Origin: Ornithinibacillus contaminans
GTDB lineage: Bacteria; Bacillota; Bacilli; Bacillales; Amphibacillaceae
Length of the DNA: 64,000 bases
Direction of reading: 5' to 3'
NCBI RefSeq assembly: GCF_001038425.2
Contig: NZ_LDPV02000053.1
Coordinates: 62,001 to 126,000 of the forward strand
This document shows, piece by piece, positions 9,565-18,040 of this stretch (positions within the stretch are counted from its first letter, which is position 1; each line of letters opens with the position of its first letter). A program made the position numbers and the translations under genes. The notes below the pieces were generated by a model. The model was not told where the DNA came from. It made no database searches and saw nothing but the letters and a program-made list of their open reading frames with translations.

Positions 9565-9963
9565 TTATACTCTTTTAAAAATATATACCTTACTTATAAT
9601 GTAATTTATTACAATTATTAATATGTTAACTAATATTTTTGAATAGCTTTCATTCATATGTAAATAATTTATTAACACTATCATTAGACCAATATCAATA
9701 AAATACGATAAAAGTCTAAAGCTATAAAATGATAATAATTCTTTTAACATCCCCCCGAAATTAAATGTTTTGCTTTTAAATACTATTATTTTATTTGTAA
9801 TATAAGCAAATAGAACAGAAACTATCCATGCTATACTAGTAGCAATTTTAAAATCAAATTTCCACCAATATAATAATAAATAGAACGTAACAAAATTAAT
9901 TAAAGTAGTTAGGATCCCCATTACTATATACCAAAACAATTCTCGTGAAATAAAATTACGCAT
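9565..9963 (-). CDS. GtrA-like membrane protein (lipid-linked sugar flippase family)
   Basis: A 132-residue protein with four predicted membrane spans; the start FWYIVMGILTTLINFVTFYLL and the internal WIVSVLFAYITNKIIVF are typical of the GtrA/GtcA family. Members are thought to flip polyprenyl-phosphate-linked sugars across the membrane. The gene starts 5 nt after the stop of the GT2 glycosyltransferase, so the two are cotranscribed and probably act together. Partner acceptor-transferase candidates are the GT-C protein at 5173 or an enzyme outside the window. Confidence 0.85.
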   Translation of the reverse strand: MRNFISRELFWYIVMGILTTLINFVTFYLLLYWWKFDFKIATSIAWIVSVLFAYITNKIIVFKSKTFNFGGMLKELLSFYSFRLLSYFIDIGLMIVLINYLHMNESYSKILVNILIIVINYIISKVYIFKRV

Positions 9964-9968
9964 TATGT

Positions 9969-10913
9969 TTACTCGTTTCTAACTTTATTATCATTGTATT
10001 CATCTATAAAATAAAGCGGGCGATTCTTAGTTTCACTAAAGACTTTACCTAAGTATTCACCAATTATTCCTAAAGAAAAAAGTTGTATACCACCTAAGAA
10101 TAAAATCACTGTCATGAGGGAAGGGTATCCACTTACATCAGCACCATAAATAACAGTTTTAAAGATTACAAATATCATGTAAAAGAATGCAGATAGGGAG
10201 ATAATTGCACCTAACAACGCAGAAAACCTTAAAGGTGCAGTAGTAAATGAAGTAATCCCGTTAATTGCTAAGTCTGCTAATTTAAAGTAATTCCATTTTG
10301 TTTTCCCAGCCGCTCTTGGATCACGATCGAAAAGAATTTCCTTTTTGTTATATCCTATCCAACTATACATACCTTTGGTATATCTTTCATATTCTCGAAA
10401 TTTTCTAAGAGCTTTAATAGCTCTTCGATCTAGTAAACGAAAATCACCTGTGTTTTTTTGTACAGGAATTCTTGTTGTTTTTTGAAGTATCTTGTAAAAG
10501 AGAGAAGCTGTTAGTTTCTTTAACTTTGTTTCTCCTTCTCTACTTCTACGTTTTGCATAGACATCATCATATCCTTGTTCCCAATATTTAATCATTTCAG
10601 GAATCAATTCTGGAGGATCCTGAAGGTCTGCATCTATAATTACAACTGCATCTCCATTGGCATAATCAAAACCTGCAATCATGGCAGTTTCCTTTCCGAA
10701 ATTTCTAGACAGATCTATATACGAAACCCTATTATCTTTATTTCTCATCTCTTTAATAATGGATAAAGTATTATCATTACTTCCATCATTTACAAAAAGT
10801 ACTTCAAAACCGTAATTTTTCACCTTTTCCATAACTGTAAGCAATCTATCGTATAATTTGTAGAGTACTTCTTCTTCGTTATATGCAGGAATCAATAATG
10901 TTATAGTTTTCAT
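9969..10913 (-). CDS. GT2 polyprenyl-phosphate glycosyltransferase (GtrB/CsbB-like)
   Basis: A 314-residue family 2 glycosyltransferase with an N-terminal GT-A domain and two C-terminal membrane spans. Motifs: ITLLIPAYNEEE at the start, FVNDGSNDNT, VIIDADLQDPPELI (DXD-type metal site) and the later FREYERYTKGMYSWIGY. It should attach a sugar from a nucleotide donor to undecaprenyl phosphate on the inner leaflet. I place the start at the ATG at 10913 because GGAG lies 7 nt upstream; an in-frame GTG at 10946 has no ribosome site. Downstream gtrA completes a sugar-flipping pair. Confidence 0.88.
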   Translation of the reverse strand: MKTITLLIPAYNEEEVLYKLYDRLLTVMEKVKNYGFEVLFVNDGSNDNTLSIIKEMRNKDNRVSYIDLSRNFGKETAMIAGFDYANGDAVVIIDADLQDPPELIPEMIKYWEQGYDDVYAKRRSREGETKLKKLTASLFYKILQKTTRIPVQKNTGDFRLLDRRAIKALRKFREYERYTKGMYSWIGYNKKEILFDRDPRAAGKTKWNYFKLADLAINGITSFTTAPLRFSALLGAIISLSAFFYMIFVIFKTVIYGADVSGYPSLMTVILFLGGIQLFSLGIIGEYLGKVFSETKNRPLYFIDEYNDNKVRNE

Positions 10914-10965
10914 TATACTACTCCAATCTAATACTGTAATATGCACTTATCATTTTTGCCTTTAA

Positions 10966-10999
10966 ACAAATATTCTACACATTAGTGTAGAATATTTGT
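10966..10999 (-). terminator. Terminator of the GT4 operon
   Basis: Perfect 15-bp inverted repeat (ACAAATATTCTACAC, loop ATTA, complement) just after the stop of the 587-residue glycosyltransferase; the minus strand continues with TTTA. It separates this operon from the GT2/GtrA pair. Confidence 0.75.
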
Positions 11000-11008
11000 A
11001 TTTAATTA

Positions 11009-12772
11009 CTACTTTTTATTGAATTTCTTTCTAGCATTCCAATAGGCTATCGTAAGTTTGCCCAATTTAGAATCCCTAATTGCATTGTATTTTCTTTCTA
11101 TTATCTCTAGTTCCCTTATTCTTCTATTTAAACTCTTTATATTTGCTCTAGATGTATCGTTTTTCCAAAACTGTGATCCGACGTCTTCATTATGTTGATT
11201 TTCAAATTGTGTTCTACCTTTAAGAGAGAGGTTTTTAATGAAAGATTCATTTTGCTGATTATAGTTTATCAGAAGTAATAATCTGTCTAAAAGTTCTTTC
11301 AATAACTTGTTCTCGAAGTTGCTTAATAAGTTCTTTTCGACGGGCTCATCCGTCCTTTTGATAATAGTATAAACATTACTGTTCTCTGTGTATATGTTGT
11401 AAATAATACCAATATTACTGCATGAATTAACATAATCAATAACGGATTTACCGTCTTCTAGAACTAATGAAAAAATATAATATTTATCCTCACTGTTACT
11501 TTTTGTAATTGACTGGGGTTTATTGAAATTATATTGCTCGAAGTTTTTTGGAATAACAAATTCATTCGAAGTAAGAAAATTATTTAATCCAGTCTTATAT
11601 AAATACGGAGTCAATTTTTTTAAAGTTTCACTATATGTGAATTTTTTACTAACTTCAAACATTCTCTCTGCTGCTATGTAATATATTTCTGGACTACTGA
11701 TTACTAAATTAATCTTGTCCACGAATTCTGAGAGAGTATTTGTATATAATGGATAGTCTTCTCCAAAAATACTAACGTGCATAGGAGTTTTATTCATAAA
11801 TACTGGTTTACCAAAACTACCATACTCTAATAATTTTGTAGAAAGTTCTAAACTCTCATCCATACTTTTATCTCGCCAAGAAATACCAACATCATTATTT
11901 ATAATTAAACTTCTTGCATCTTCTCTAGACAATGCTCCATACCAAAAAAGGTTCTCGGTATTTTCTAATAGATATTTAAGGTCTTCATTGTAGTGTGGAA
12001 TTTCTATATGGTTACTAAATTTATCACCAGCTATAGATAAATATGCGTTTGGGTTTTTCTCAAGGACCTCTCTGAATCCTACAATCATCGGTATAGAATT
12101 CCAATCCTTATGAAATTTTCCAACATAACAAAATTTATTATATACTTCCTTTTTCTGTAGAACTGAACTTAACTCAGATGTAGTATCGGGTATCATAGGA
12201 TTTAGTGTTATTATCTCAGTGTGATTTAAGGTAGAGTAAAATTTATTATGAAGAAAATCTCTCATCTCATTTGTCTGACATAGTAAATACTTACTATTAG
12301 TAAAAACTTTATTAATATGAGAAATTTCTGCAGGACTAAAATCTTGGTTGTTGTTTGTTATACCAGTTACATATGTCATTAGTTTGTTCGAAATGTTTGA
12401 ATCTTGAATATCAAGAAGTTTATCTACAACTTCCATACCTCTTATAATTAACCAATCATATTCTTTTTTACTCCAATAATAACCTATAATATTTGCTGCC
12501 TCATTGTGAGTAAGACGCTTATTCCTATACCACTTGGGATTTGAAGAAATTAAAGAATTGTCATCGAATGGTGATATAATGTTAATATTTTCAACGTTAT
12601 ATAAATCCTTTAGAAGAATATCTCTATTTATTGGAGTAGCTAAAACTAAATCTATTCTAATATCAGGATTTAGTGAAAGCATTTTTGCCATACCAACTAA
12701 AAAAACAGCAGACCCATCCATTACATTTAAGTTAATAAATCCATGTAACAAAATATTTATTTTTTTACGCAT
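11009..12772 (-). CDS. GT4-type glycosyltransferase with C-terminal extension
   Basis: A 587-residue cytoplasmic protein. Residues ~210-390 look like the nucleotide-sugar binding half of a GT-B fold (KFCYVGKFHKDWNS, LSIAGDKF, LFWYGALSREDARSLI, LSTKLLEYGSFGKPVFMN with the conserved glutamate region). The C-terminal 150 residues are a non-catalytic extension ending in a basic helix, SKLGKLTIAYWNARKKF. That ending is echoed in the 106-residue protein encoded just upstream. It is the last gene of a three-gene minus-strand operon, 18 nt after its neighbour. The sugar and acceptor cannot be told; the setting argues for a surface glycopolymer. Confidence 0.75.
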   Translation of the reverse strand: MRKKINILLHGFINLNVMDGSAVFLVGMAKMLSLNPDIRIDLVLATPINRDILLKDLYNVENINIISPFDDNSLISSNPKWYRNKRLTHNEAANIIGYYWSKKEYDWLIIRGMEVVDKLLDIQDSNISNKLMTYVTGITNNNQDFSPAEISHINKVFTNSKYLLCQTNEMRDFLHNKFYSTLNHTEIITLNPMIPDTTSELSSVLQKKEVYNKFCYVGKFHKDWNSIPMIVGFREVLEKNPNAYLSIAGDKFSNHIEIPHYNEDLKYLLENTENLFWYGALSREDARSLIINNDVGISWRDKSMDESLELSTKLLEYGSFGKPVFMNKTPMHVSIFGEDYPLYTNTLSEFVDKINLVISSPEIYYIAAERMFEVSKKFTYSETLKKLTPYLYKTGLNNFLTSNEFVIPKNFEQYNFNKPQSITKSNSEDKYYIFSLVLEDGKSVIDYVNSCSNIGIIYNIYTENSNVYTIIKRTDEPVEKNLLSNFENKLLKELLDRLLLLINYNQQNESFIKNLSLKGRTQFENQHNEDVGSQFWKNDTSRANIKSLNRRIRELEIIERKYNAIRDSKLGKLTIAYWNARKKFNKK

Positions 12773-12790
12773 AAGATCACTTCCAAATTA

Positions 12791-13111
12791 TTATTTTCCC
12801 TTAACAATTGCCCTTATTCTTCTCTTTAGAGCAATATAAGCTAGAGTTAATTTTCCAAGCCAAGTAACTTTTATTCGATGTTCAAATAGTTGTAATCGTC
12901 TAAACTCTTTTCGGGAATTGTGTGGAACATTAAAATTATTAAAGTTGGGTTCAGCATTTTTAGATGGCCACTTGTTTACTTCACTATCTATTAGTTCTAC
13001 TGTCATTTCCATCATATTATACATTTGAGCTTCTAACTCATCATACATTTTTTTCCAATAAATTTCAGTATCATCTATAGAATTTATCTTGTGATTTATT
13101 TCAGGTTTCAA
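12791..13111 (-). CDS. Small protein of the GT4 operon, unknown function
   Basis: A 106-residue protein with no recognised domain. The N-terminal half is predicted helical (YWKKMYDELEAQMYNMMEMTVELIDSE) and may be a coiled coil; the C-terminus is basic and amphipathic, WLGKLTLAYIALKRRIRAI, very like the last helix of the glycosyltransferase encoded next. The likely start is TTG at 13111, whose TTGA overlaps the stop of the upstream GT4 gene by four bases, implying translational coupling; GGAG lies 11 nt upstream. It could be an accessory or membrane-tethering subunit for the flanking glycosyltransferases. Confidence 0.65.
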   Translation of the reverse strand: MKPEINHKINSIDDTEIYWKKMYDELEAQMYNMMEMTVELIDSEVNKWPSKNAEPNFNNFNVPHNSRKEFRRLQLFEHRIKVTWLGKLTLAYIALKRRIRAIVKGK

Positions 13112-14259
13112 CTTAGAATCAACTCCATCTCTTTAGTAATAACCTTACCTTTACTACATTTCTCTCTTATGGATGTAGCTGCGTTCTTAGATAGATTTAA
13201 AAATAATTCCTCATTAAAATATAGTGCCTCAATATTGTTTGCAATATCAATTGGATTTTCAGGAAGTGACAACAAGCCTGAATATCTGTGCTCAACAAAC
13301 TCAGGAATAGCAGTAACATTAGTTGCAAGTGGAACTAATCCGCTTGACATAGATTCACACATAGACACTCCTTGTGAATCGAGTCTCGTTGGACATAAAA
13401 ACACCCCGTACTCTTTATGGAGATTCGCTATCTCATCTTGTTTTAAAAATCCTTTATGGATTTCAACATTACTGAAATTACGCAATGGCGCAAGTGTTTC
13501 GTTGAATAATTTGCCATCTCCATAAAATGCAAAATGTAGTCTTTTAAAATAGGGACGATTTGCAAGTTCTAAAACTGCCTCCACTGACTGATCATTAGCA
13601 TATTTTTTTGATGCATAGGGACGTATTGATAAAATTTTAAGTCGATGATTAGGACTTTTTTCTTGATAATTAAAGAAATCTTCATCAATAAGATTGGGTA
13701 TTATATAAGCATTTTTTGAATAGGATCTTGCATCTACTTCGGCAATATGTTCTTTAAACCACTTGGACACATGGATAAATTTAATATCTAGTTCGTCAGT
13801 CTCGTATAAATAATTCATTAACTTCATTTGTGTTGCATAATAATTTTTAGACATTTCCAATATCCTTACTAATTGTTCACGACTTTCTAGATAATTAAAC
13901 CAACGACGATGCCAAGCTTCTGCTTCAAAACCATGAATCCAAATAATTAACGGAATTTTTGGTTTTACATTTTTTATTGTTTCAATCATGTCAGGTGACA
14001 CAAAGTGTATTAAAATTTTCGCATAATCATTTTTGATAAGATAATTGTAGAAGTGCTCCTTGTTTCCTCTTGTTACTTTTACATCATCAAATACATAGGA
14101 CTCTTCAGTAGGATATACAGGGCTTAAGACAAAAACTTCCATATCAGCGTTATATTCTTCGTATGATTTTACTCTTCTATGGATAAATCCGTTTCTATAT
14201 AATTGATCTTCAGAAGGATAAGCGTTGGTTAAGATTAAATATTTTTCACTAAAGGTCAT
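13108..14259 (-). CDS. GT4 family glycosyltransferase
   Basis: A 383-residue GT-B glycosyltransferase. The N-terminus KYLILTNAYPSEDQLYRNGF is a typical group 1 start, KILSIRPYASKKYANDQSVEA opens the donor-binding half, and GVFLCPTRLDSQGVSMCESM with GLVPLATNVTAIPEFVEH is the conserved EX7E-type region. I use the ATG at 14259, which has GGAGGAA 8 nt upstream, over the longer frame from 14304 that lacks a ribosome site. First gene of an operon with the 106-residue protein and the 587-residue glycosyltransferase. Acceptor unknown, likely a wall polymer or exopolysaccharide. Confidence 0.85.
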   Translation of the reverse strand: MTFSEKYLILTNAYPSEDQLYRNGFIHRRVKSYEEYNADMEVFVLSPVYPTEESYVFDDVKVTRGNKEHFYNYLIKNDYAKILIHFVSPDMIETIKNVKPKIPLIIWIHGFEAEAWHRRWFNYLESREQLVRILEMSKNYYATQMKLMNYLYETDELDIKFIHVSKWFKEHIAEVDARSYSKNAYIIPNLIDEDFFNYQEKSPNHRLKILSIRPYASKKYANDQSVEAVLELANRPYFKRLHFAFYGDGKLFNETLAPLRNFSNVEIHKGFLKQDEIANLHKEYGVFLCPTRLDSQGVSMCESMSSGLVPLATNVTAIPEFVEHRYSGLLSLPENPIDIANNIEALYFNEELFLNLSKNAATSIREKCSKGKVITKEMELILS

Positions 14260-14425
14260 AGTTGTTGTTCCTCCACTTACTATAATAATATAAAAATGTT
14301 CCATTCCTCACATATACTTTAATGATACCATTTTATATGTCGAAATTAAAGTATTGATTCTATACAGTATATCCGATTTACCTGCAAAATTTTATTTTAA
14401 AGTGTAAAAAATGACAAAAACATAA

Positions 14426-14465
14426 AAGCATTTCATTCGTTTGAATAATCCCGAATGAAATGCTT
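14426..14465 (-). terminator. Terminator of the first LCP gene
   Basis: Perfect 14-bp stem (AAGCATTTCATTCG and complement, 14426-14439/14452-14465), with TTTTATGTTTTT following on the minus strand. Confidence 0.85.
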
Positions 14466-14468
14466 ATT

Positions 14469-15482
14469 TTAATTGTTTGAAAAAGTTGTACTGTTTGTTT
14501 CGATTGGATCAATTTCTAAATGTGCTTCTAATTCTCTTTGTACTTCATCAAGAGACTCCTCGTCCGCAATCTGGTAGCTTACCCCATTAATCATATCCCC
14601 ATATGTTTCAAGTGTTAGTTTATCAATATTACTAGTTCGGAAATCAGAATACTCTTTAAGGAAAGATAGTCCTTCGCTTACCTTCATATTCGTTTCTACA
14701 TTTTTACCAAACTCTTTTGCTAAATCGTCTATCTTAGTTATTGTACCTAATGATAACGATTCTTTAATAATTGCAGAGACAACTTCTTGTTGTCTTTCAT
14801 TTCTTCCGATGTCCCCACGAGGATCTTGTTTTCTCATACGAGCATACGCTAATGCATATCTACCATCTAGTTCCATTTCACCTTCATAGAATTGTAGTTT
14901 TTCAGCGACGCGATCATCACTATTTTGGTAAAAATCAAATGGGACATTGACGGTAATCCCACCTAATATGTCAACAATATTTTTGAATGTTTCAAAGTTT
15001 ACAGCAGCATAGTAATCAATTGGAATACCTAAAAAGTTCTCAACAGTTTCAATCGTCATTTGTTTCCCGCCATACACATGTGCATGTGTAATCTTGTCTT
15101 GTGTTCCTCTACCTGCTATATCAACTAAGGTATCACGGGGGATGCTTAAAAGTTTTAGTTTTTCATCTTTAGGATTAAATGTTGCTACCATTAAGGTATC
15201 TGTACGACCATTTTCACCACCAGATGAGTAATCTTCAACTCCCATTAGTAAAATGGAGACCGGATCATCACTTATGGAAACCGCCTGATCACGTAGATTA
15301 GATTTTTCTCTTCCGCCTAAATCATTATATGAATCACTTGCAGCTTGATAAGTCTGCATGGTTAGATAAACACCGAATCCTAAAACTGATAAAAATATAA
15401 TTAAGACAACTATAAAAGAGGTTCGTAATCGTCTTTTCTTTTTCACTTTTTTTCTTTCCGCTCTATATTCTATTCGACCCAT
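14469..15482 (-). CDS. LytR-CpsA-Psr (LCP) family cell wall polymer ligase, copy 1
   Basis: A 337-residue type II membrane protein: basic cytoplasmic N-terminus (KKVKKKRRLR), one span at about residues 20-42, then the extracellular LCP domain. Family motifs are SILLMGVEDYSSGGENGRTD, LLSIPRDTLVDIAGRGTQDKITHAHVYGG and ALAYARMRKQDPRGDIGRNERQQE, with the arginines that bind the pyrophosphate lipid. LCP enzymes transfer teichoic acids or other glycopolymers from the undecaprenyl carrier to peptidoglycan. Start at ATG 15482 is supported by AGAAGGAG; an upstream in-frame codon at 15503 is not. It has its own terminator and lies 137 nt downstream of the second LCP gene. Confidence 0.9.
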   Translation of the reverse strand: MGRIEYRAERKKVKKKRRLRTSFIVVLIIFLSVLGFGVYLTMQTYQAASDSYNDLGGREKSNLRDQAVSISDDPVSILLMGVEDYSSGGENGRTDTLMVATFNPKDEKLKLLSIPRDTLVDIAGRGTQDKITHAHVYGGKQMTIETVENFLGIPIDYYAAVNFETFKNIVDILGGITVNVPFDFYQNSDDRVAEKLQFYEGEMELDGRYALAYARMRKQDPRGDIGRNERQQEVVSAIIKESLSLGTITKIDDLAKEFGKNVETNMKVSEGLSFLKEYSDFRTSNIDKLTLETYGDMINGVSYQIADEESLDEVQRELEAHLEIDPIETNSTTFSNN

Positions 15483-15610
15483 AATAAAACTCCTTCTAGT
15501 CAATGAATCTATTTACCTAGTTAATAATTCTTGAACAAATTATAGCATAACATAATAATTAGACGTTTACTATTATAAATTTGTTACATTATATAGGTAA
15601 AAAAGTGGAA

Positions 15611-15650
15611 AAACAACTAATGAAAAATGTATATCTTTCACTAGTTGTTT
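15611..15650 (-). terminator. Terminator of the second LCP gene
   Basis: 15-bp stem (AAACAACTAATGAAA with CTTTCACTAGTTGTTT, one G-U position) overlapping the stop codon; T-rich on the minus strand after it. Confidence 0.75.
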
Positions 15651-16621
15651 ACGCCTAAATGAGAACGAAGCTCTATTTCAGTTGTCTTCCTACTTCCTTC
15701 ATCAACTTGAAAGTACCAAAGGCCATCACTTAAGTAGCCACCGGAACCATCAAGATTAATCGTGGTGATGGTTGGATCTTTGGTTAAGCCATAAGATGTT
15801 AATGATTTCATTTCTTCAAAATTTAAATTAGTTTTCATGTTATTGCCAATTGCTTCAATGAGGTCCCCAAGTTTTAGAACGGAAGAAGCTGATGTAGCTT
15901 TTTTGATTATAGTTCTTACAATTTCTTGCTGTCGCTTTCCACGTGCAACATCACTATCATATTTTCTTGATCTTGCTAGTGCTAATGCCTGTTCTCCGTT
16001 TAACACTTGATAACCTGGCAATAAGTGTATGGCGTTTTTATTGTCATGCGAGTCAGGTTCATAAATCTCATAGGGAACATCAAAACGAATACCACCTAAA
16101 GAATCTACAACTTCAATAAAAGCCTCAAAATTAAATCTTATATAATAATCTACTGGGACATGTAAAAATTGCTCGACTGTTTCAATCGTAGCTTTTGGAC
16201 CGCCATAAAAGTGCGCGTGGTTAATCTTAGTATTGTAGCCTAATTCTGGTACATACACATAGGAATCTCGAGGAATACTCAACAATTTAATGCTATTATC
16301 TTTTTTATTAAAAGTGCCTAATATTAAAGCATCTGACCGACTTTGCTCATTATAATTACGGTCTTCACTGTCATCGACTCCAATAATTAATATTGAAACA
16401 TTATCTTTTATAGGATTTACCATATCTTCACGCAATGATGAACGTTCGTTTTCTCTTTTAACTTCTTCGTAGGCATTATTGATGGAATCATGTGCTTTAT
16501 CATATAGGTATAAAGCATATCCACCGACACTAATAGTTATTAACATGAGAATAGATATAATTGTAAAAATAATTCTTTTTTTCCTCGTAAGTTCCTGAGG
16601 TGTCTTTCGCTTAAAAGGCAT
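15641..16621 (-). CDS. LytR-CpsA-Psr (LCP) family cell wall polymer ligase, copy 2
   Basis: A 326-residue LCP protein with a basic N-terminus, one membrane span (about residues 15-37) and the extracellular catalytic domain. Motifs: VSILIIGVDDSEDRNYNEQS, LLSIPRDSYVYVPELGYNTK, INHAHFYGGPKATIETVEQF and ALALARSRKYDSDVARGKRQ. It is closer in sequence to the third LCP protein (27059) than to copy 1, suggesting a paralogous pair. The ATG is preceded by AGAAGGAGAA. It is divergent from mnaA. Role: attachment of WTA or another polymer to peptidoglycan; which polymer cannot be read from sequence. Confidence 0.9.
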   Translation of the reverse strand: MPFKRKTPQELTRKKRIIFTIISILMLITISVGGYALYLYDKAHDSINNAYEEVKRENERSSLREDMVNPIKDNVSILIIGVDDSEDRNYNEQSRSDALILGTFNKKDNSIKLLSIPRDSYVYVPELGYNTKINHAHFYGGPKATIETVEQFLHVPVDYYIRFNFEAFIEVVDSLGGIRFDVPYEIYEPDSHDNKNAIHLLPGYQVLNGEQALALARSRKYDSDVARGKRQQEIVRTIIKKATSASSVLKLGDLIEAIGNNMKTNLNFEEMKSLTSYGLTKDPTITTINLDGSGGYLSDGLWYFQVDEGSRKTTEIELRSHLGVNN

Positions 16622-16782
16622 CTAATTTCTCCTTCTAAAATTCATTGTATTGTTCATTATGACCTTTTTTATAATCTTAATTCCTTTTACAAGTTATAAA
16701 TCGTTTTCTTATAAAATTTTAGTTTTAAAAAATACTAATAATCAGTAATGAACATATTTCTTAAAATAAATGATATGATATA

Positions 16783-16791
16783 TGTTATAAT
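16783..16791 (+). promoter_or_regulatory. Extended -10 promoter of mnaA
   Basis: TGTTATAAT matches the extended -10 consensus, about 80 nt before the mnaA ATG. The -35 region is poor. Confidence 0.5.
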
Positions 16792-16869
16792 GTCGAATGA
16801 TGAAATGTAATTACATAGAAAAGAAATAGGACAATACAAAAATAAGTAGACATTAGGAGGATCATATAT

Positions 16870-17994
16870 ATGAAAAAGCCTATAAAAGTTATGACAATCT
16901 TTGGTACAAGACCTGAAGCGATAAAAATGGCTCCACTTGTATTAGAATTACAGAAAAGATCGGACGAGTTCGAATCAATCGTTACTGTCACTGCTCAGCA
17001 CCGTGAAATGCTGGATCAAGTACTTGAGATTTTTGAAGTAACTCCAGATTATGATTTAAATATAATGAAAAAACAACAGTCATTAGCACAAATCACAACA
17101 AGAGCATTAGAAGGCCTAGATGAGGTGATGAAAAAGACTCAACCCGACATTGTATTAGTTCACGGTGATACCTCTACTACTTTTGCTGCGTCTCTGGCAG
17201 CTTTCTACAATCAAATTGCAGTCGGACATGTTGAGGCGGGTCTGCGTACTTGGAATAAATACTCACCATATCCAGAAGAAATGAATCGTCAGCTAACAGG
17301 CGTAATGGCGGACCTACACTTTGCACCAACTGAAAAGTCTAAACAAAATCTTCTTAATGAAAACAAACCAGAAGAACGAATCTATGTCACAGGGAATACG
17401 GCTATCGATGCACTAAAGACGACAATTAGCGATTCGTATTCTAATCCAATACTAGATGAATTAGGAGATAAACGATTGGTTCTTATGACTGCCCATAGAA
17501 GAGAGAACTTAGGGAGCAATATGAAGCAAATGTTTAGAGCCATCAAACGATTAGTCGAAAAGCATGATGACATTCAAGTTATTTACCCGGTTCATCTAAA
17601 TCCGGTGGTGCAGGAAACAGCTAATGAAATCTTGGGTAATGATGATCGCATTAAATTAATTGAACCATTAGGAGTAGTAGACTTTCATAACTTCGCTTCA
17701 CGAGCGCATTTAATCCTAACTGATTCAGGTGGAGTTCAAGAAGAAGCGCCATCTCTAGGTGTACCGGTATTAGTACTTCGTGATACAACAGAACGTCCGG
17801 AAGGTATCGAAGCGGGAACATTGAAATTAGCAGGTACTGAAGAGGATACAATCTTTAATTTAGCTAATGAATTACTAACTGATGAGCAAGCATACGAAAA
17901 AATGTCTAACGCATCTAATCCTTATGGAGATGGTCATGCTTCAGAAAGAATTGCAGATGCAATTAATGATTTTTTTGGAAAGATAAATAAATAA
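16870..17994 (+). CDS. mnaA: UDP-N-acetylglucosamine 2-epimerase (non-hydrolysing)
   Basis: A 374-residue enzyme interconverting UDP-GlcNAc and UDP-ManNAc. Hallmarks are FGTRPEAIKMAPLV at the N-terminus, VHGDTSTTFA, HVEAGLRT (near residue 120), MTAHRRENLG, and DSGGVQEEAPSLGVPVLVLR near 285. Full length for the family. AGGAGG stands before the ATG. UDP-ManNAc is the donor for TagA, encoded at 21446, so this enzyme supplies the WTA linkage unit. If the truncated dehydrogenase at the left edge acts on UDP-ManNAc, mnaA would feed it too. Confidence 0.95.
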   Translation: MKKPIKVMTIFGTRPEAIKMAPLVLELQKRSDEFESIVTVTAQHREMLDQVLEIFEVTPDYDLNIMKKQQSLAQITTRALEGLDEVMKKTQPDIVLVHGDTSTTFAASLAAFYNQIAVGHVEAGLRTWNKYSPYPEEMNRQLTGVMADLHFAPTEKSKQNLLNENKPEERIYVTGNTAIDALKTTISDSYSNPILDELGDKRLVLMTAHRRENLGSNMKQMFRAIKRLVEKHDDIQVIYPVHLNPVVQETANEILGNDDRIKLIEPLGVVDFHNFASRAHLILTDSGGVQEEAPSLGVPVLVLRDTTERPEGIEAGTLKLAGTEEDTIFNLANELLTDEQAYEKMSNASNPYGDGHASERIADAINDFFGKINK

Positions 17995-18000
17995 ATAAAC

Positions 18001-18035
18001 GTAAAAAGGAAAATCTCTGGGATTTTCCTTTTTAC
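18001..18035. terminator. Bidirectional terminator between mnaA and the glycerophosphotransferase gene
   Basis: Perfect 15-bp inverted repeat GTAAAAAGGAAAATC, 5-nt loop, complement. T-runs on both strands serve both convergent genes. Confidence 0.9.
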
Positions 18036-18040
18036 TTGGG

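Noticed and set aside
10914-10946. Upstream extension of the GT2 gene to a GTG at 10946
   Set aside because: No ribosome site before the GTG, while the ATG at 10913 has GGAG at good spacing and matches the normal family N-terminus.
13091-13525. Plus-strand open frame of 144 codons
   Set aside because: Lies antisense inside a clear GT4 gene, with no ribosome site or recognisable domain.
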